From contig CAIOUK010000013.1 of NCBI GenBank assembly GCA_903861445.1, forward strand, positions 1 to 6,617: 6,617 nt of DNA, written 5' to 3'. Made by a program: the position numbers and the translations under genes. Below, in pieces: positions 4,432 through 6,617 of this stretch (position 1 is its first letter; each line of letters starts with the position of its first letter). Below the pieces are notes generated by a model that saw nothing but the letters and a program-made list of their open reading frames with translations, had not been told where the DNA came from and ran no database searches. Source of the DNA: an uncultured Verrucomicrobia subdivision 3 bacterium. Lineage in GTDB: Bacteria; Verrucomicrobiota; Verrucomicrobiia; Limisphaerales; UBA11358.

Positions 4432-5997
4432 TCACGGCGCGACTGCTGCGCCTTTGTCGGCGAGCATTTTTTCGAGGTCGGGATTGCGCGGTTGGCCGGC
4501 GTCCAGCGCCTTCTGGTAATGCCAGCGGGCGAGTTGTGGCAACGGCGGTTCCTGGCTCAAATAAATCACGGCGAGATTGTTGTGCGCGGGCGCGTAATTG
4601 GGACTCAACTGGATGGCCTTGCGCAACGCGGCTTCGCCCTGGGTGCGCAGTCCTTTGTGGCCCAAAGTTACGCCGAGATAATTCTGGATTTCGGGATTGT
4701 TTGGGTCAATCTGCGCGGCGCGGCTCAAGGCGTTCAGCGCCTCGTCGTATTTTTCCTGCCGGAATTTGAGGTAGCCGAGCGTGGAGAGATTGTAGGCGTC
4801 GTCCGGGCTTTGCGCGACGGCGGCGGTGATGTGTTTTTCGGCCTCGGCCAGTTTGTCCTCCTGCAACTCAATGGTGGCCAGATTCGCGAGCGCGAGGCCG
4901 TTGTTTTGGTTGTGTTCGAGAATTTTTAAGTAATCCGCCTCCGCCAGATCAAATTCGTGGTGGGCAAAATGCTGTTGGGCGGAAGCCACCAGTTCGGCGG
5001 TGCCGGGGGGCAGCTCGTTGATGGATTTTTTAATCGGCTCCGGATTTTTCGGCGCGGGCTGGCGGAAGAGCGCCAGTTCTTCCGCCGAATACGGCACCGG
5101 CTTGGCCTCGGCCACGGCCAGCCGCGATTGCAGCGTTTTCACGGTATCGTTCAAAGCGGAAATTTGCGCGACGAACGCGTCGTTGTGGTTGTGGGAATTT
5201 TTCTGGCCGGCGGCCGCGAGTTTTTTCTGCAAGGCGTTGCGCTCTTCCGTGAGTTGCCGAAGACGTGATTCATATCCGGCGATATCCGGTTTCGGCGCAT
5301 TGGCGAGCGCGGTCAGGCGTTTTTCCAAGGCTGCCTTTTCGAGTGCATGGGTCGCGGCCGCCGCTTTCTGGGCGGAAATTTTGGCGCGGGCCTCGGTCAG
5401 TTCAGCCGTCAAAGCCGTGGTGTCGGGCGAGGGGGCTGGCAGGACTGGCTGCACGGCTATTTTTTGGGGCTGATGGCGCGTGGCTTTGAGCAAATCATTT
5501 TCCTTCATCAGCCAGCGGATTTGCTCCTGCGCGCGGGCCAGTTCCGCCGGATCCGCGGTCGCCGGCTGGACGGCCAGCGCTTCTTTCAACTTGGCCTCCA
5601 ACACGAAGTTTTCGGTTTGCGCGGATTTAAGCCGCGCGCTCAACAGTTCCACGGCGGCGTTGAGTTTTGTGGTTTCCTGCTCAAGCGCCGTTTTGGGCGG
5701 CGCGACGGCCGGTGTGGATTGATTTTTAAGTTCGGCAATTTTGTTGGCAAGATAAGTCAGCCGATAAGTGACGACGGCCGGATTCCAGTCCGGGAAAATT
5801 TTGTGGAGATCTTCCAGCTGCGCCTGGGCATCGCCGTAGGCGGCCAATGCTTCGCCGGATTGGCCGTTCGTGGCGGCGTGGTCCGCCAATTCGATGAGAT
5901 TGTAGATCGCGATAAACTTGTCATCCGCCGATGGCTGTGCGCGGGCAACGGGCAGCAGTCCAAGCAGCAGGAGAATGGCGGCCAGAAAAAATTTCAT
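4432..5997 (-). CDS. Exported coiled-coil and TPR repeat protein (521 aa)
   Basis: A clear Sec signal peptide (MKFFLAAILLLLGLLPVARA, probable cleavage before Q21) sends the protein to the periplasm or outer surface. Residues 25-90 are helical. Residues 100-175 and 193-300 are heptad-like, Ala/Glu/Lys/Leu-rich coiled coils separated by Pro-rich linkers near 93-102 and 180-192. A second linker (302-332, rich in Pro and Lys) leads to about five TPR units at roughly 332-365, 366-399, 400-433, 434-467 and 468-503. These carry typical motifs such as AEADYLKILEHNQNN, ALANLATIELQEDKLAEAE and ALSRAAQIDPNNPEIQNYLG. The N-terminal coil plus C-terminal TPR layout suggests an oligomeric scaffold for protein complexes; partners are unknown. 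No catalytic motif is seen. The start at 5997 is fixed by the signal peptide and lacks a Shine-Dalgarno. It is divergent from the HNH gene, and composition is GC-rich. Confidence 0.88.
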   Translation of the reverse strand: MKFFLAAILLLLGLLPVARAQPSADDKFIAIYNLIELADHAATNGQSGEALAAYGDAQAQLEDLHKIFPDWNPAVVTYRLTYLANKIAELKNQSTPAVAPPKTALEQETTKLNAAVELLSARLKSAQTENFVLEAKLKEALAVQPATADPAELARAQEQIRWLMKENDLLKATRHQPQKIAVQPVLPAPSPDTTALTAELTEARAKISAQKAAAATHALEKAALEKRLTALANAPKPDIAGYESRLRQLTEERNALQKKLAAAGQKNSHNHNDAFVAQISALNDTVKTLQSRLAVAEAKPVPYSAEELALFRQPAPKNPEPIKKSINELPPGTAELVASAQQHFAHHEFDLAEADYLKILEHNQNNGLALANLATIELQEDKLAEAEKHITAAVAQSPDDAYNLSTLGYLKFRQEKYDEALNALSRAAQIDPNNPEIQNYLGVTLGHKGLRTQGEAALRKAIQLSPNYAPAHNNLAVIYLSQEPPLPQLARWHYQKALDAGQPRNPDLEKMLADKGAAVAP

Positions 5998-6035
5998 GAC
6001 GGGAAGAATGCCAGAGGAATATTTTTTGGCAATGC

Positions 6036-6053
6036 CGTCACCGAACTGTGACG
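6036..6053. promoter_or_regulatory. Small inverted repeat in the divergent intergenic region
   Basis: CGTCAC at 6036-6041 and GTGACG at 6048-6053 form a perfect 6-bp dyad around the 6-base spacer CGAACT. It lies between the divergent TPR and HNH genes, 39 bases upstream of the TPR start codon. Its position would suit an operator for a dimeric regulator, but a dyad this short can occur by chance. Confidence 0.3.
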
Positions 6054-6063
6054 CGCAGAAGCA

Positions 6064-6092
6064 TTGACCGGCAGAACAAGTTTTGCTAACGT
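6064..6092 (+). promoter_or_regulatory. Candidate sigma-70-like promoter for the HNH gene
   Basis: TTGACC at 6064-6069 is a five-of-six match to the -35 consensus. It is followed after 17 bases by TAACGT at 6087-6092, a weak -10 (three of six). The start site would fall near 6099, giving a leader of under ten bases, which fits the absence of a Shine-Dalgarno before the ATG at 6108. Confidence 0.3.
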
Positions 6093-6107
6093 CCCGCCAG
6101 TTGCGTC

Positions 6108-6617
6108 ATGAAATCCGCGCTTAACCAACATGTCTTGGTTTTGAACCGGCTCTGGCAGGCGGTCAACGTCTGCACTGCCCGTCGTGCGCTCACGCTGCTC
6201 TTTCAGGGTCAGGCTCAGGTGGTGATGAATAATCCCGACGGCTCCTTTCGCACCTTCAGCTTTCAGGAATGGCGCGATGTCTCCGCCGACGCGCCGCATG
6301 ATGATTCCATTCATGCGATTTCCTTCCGCATCCGCGTCCCGAAAATCATTCTACTTTTCATGTATGACCGGATGCCGAAGAAGGAAGTGAAGTTCACGCG
6401 GCACAACATTTTTGAGCGCGATCAAGACACCTGCCAGTATTGCGGAAAAATTTTTGACCGGAAAGATTTGAATTTGGATCACGTTATCCCGCGTGATCGC
6501 GGCGGCCCGACGACGTGGGAAAACATCGTCTGCTCGTGCATCGCGTGCAATACCCGCAAGTCCAACCGCACGCCGTTCGAGGCCGGCATGAATCTCATCC
6601 GCAAACCGAAGCGTCCG
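6108..6617 (+). CDS. HNH endonuclease family protein, 3' end outside the window
   Basis: The frame stays open for 170 codons to the last base, so the C-terminus is missing. Residues 1-95 form the N-terminal domain common to stand-alone bacterial HNH proteins of about 170-200 residues (VLVLNRLWQAVNVCTARRAL at 9-28, then ISFRIRVPKIILL at 71-83). The HNH nuclease module follows. A zinc site is formed by Cys109-x2-Cys112 and Cys144-x2-Cys147. LNLDHVIPRDRGG at 121-133 carries the catalytic His125, ENI has Asn139, and CNTRKSNRTP (147-156) completes the beta-beta-alpha metal fold. All key residues are present, so metal-dependent DNA cleavage is plausible. The substrate and role of this widespread housekeeping-type family are not established. 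An in-frame TAA at 6087-6089 and no other start before it fix the ATG at 6108. No Shine-Dalgarno is visible. It diverges from the TPR gene across 110 bp. Confidence 0.9.
   Translation, partial: MKSALNQHVLVLNRLWQAVNVCTARRALTLLFQGQAQVVMNNPDGSFRTFSFQEWRDVSADAPHDDSIHAISFRIRVPKIILLFMYDRMPKKEVKFTRHNIFERDQDTCQYCGKIFDRKDLNLDHVIPRDRGGPTTWENIVCSCIACNTRKSNRTPFEAGMNLIRKPKRP

Noticed and set aside
5347..6051. A 234-codon plus-strand frame over the 5' half of the TPR gene
   Set aside because: It is Gly/Arg/Phe-rich low-complexity sequence antisense to a gene with a clear signal peptide and coiled coil.
5994..6314. A 106-codon minus-strand frame spanning the divergent promoter region
   Set aside because: It is antisense to the HNH gene and overlaps the TPR gene start; its composition shows no family features.

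Overview
The window looks like a chromosomal segment of an uncultured or poorly characterised Verrucomicrobiota-like bacterium. The assignment is an inference. It rests on the style of the periplasmic coiled-coil/TPR protein, a 235-residue hypothetical of a type I associate with that phylum, nearly absent Shine-Dalgarno sequences, and dispersed palindromic repeats between genes. No rRNA, tRNA or CRISPR array is visible, and no stretch longer than about 125 bases lacks a gene or described feature.

Layout. Bases 1-106 hold a short open frame cut by the window edge, containing a perfect REP-like hairpin. A GC-rich gene (137-844) encodes an unrecognised 235-residue protein with a C-terminal beta-rich, FN3-like part. 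A 10-bp-stem palindrome (867-922) then leads into a clearly AT-richer island (935-3302). Its two co-oriented genes lie 13 bp apart: a 240-residue protein with the motif order of the uracil-DNA glycosylase superfamily, and a 543-residue membrane protein with a signal segment, Sel1-like helices, a 22-residue tandem-repeat coiled coil and four or five C-terminal membrane helices. A terminator-like hairpin closes the island.

The sequence returns to high GC with a small hicB-hicA toxin-antitoxin pair (3402-3834). The antitoxin is intact, but the toxin frame is broken by a length change next to its GSH motif. An identical 24-bp sequence lies before and after this pair.

On the minus strand are yjbQ (3889-4308) and, upstream of it, an exported coiled-coil/TPR protein (4432-5997). 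They are separated by a 94-bp imperfect palindrome whose arms are each three 9-bp units. Diverging from the TPR gene, an HNH endonuclease gene starts at 6108 and runs off the window end.

The most interesting part is the AT-rich two-gene island, whose composition differs from all its neighbours and whose pairing of a DNA-repair-like fold with a multi-pass membrane protein I do not recognise as a named system. The degraded HicBA module and the two kinds of dispersed palindrome are also worth checking. All functional links between genes here are inferred from position only.
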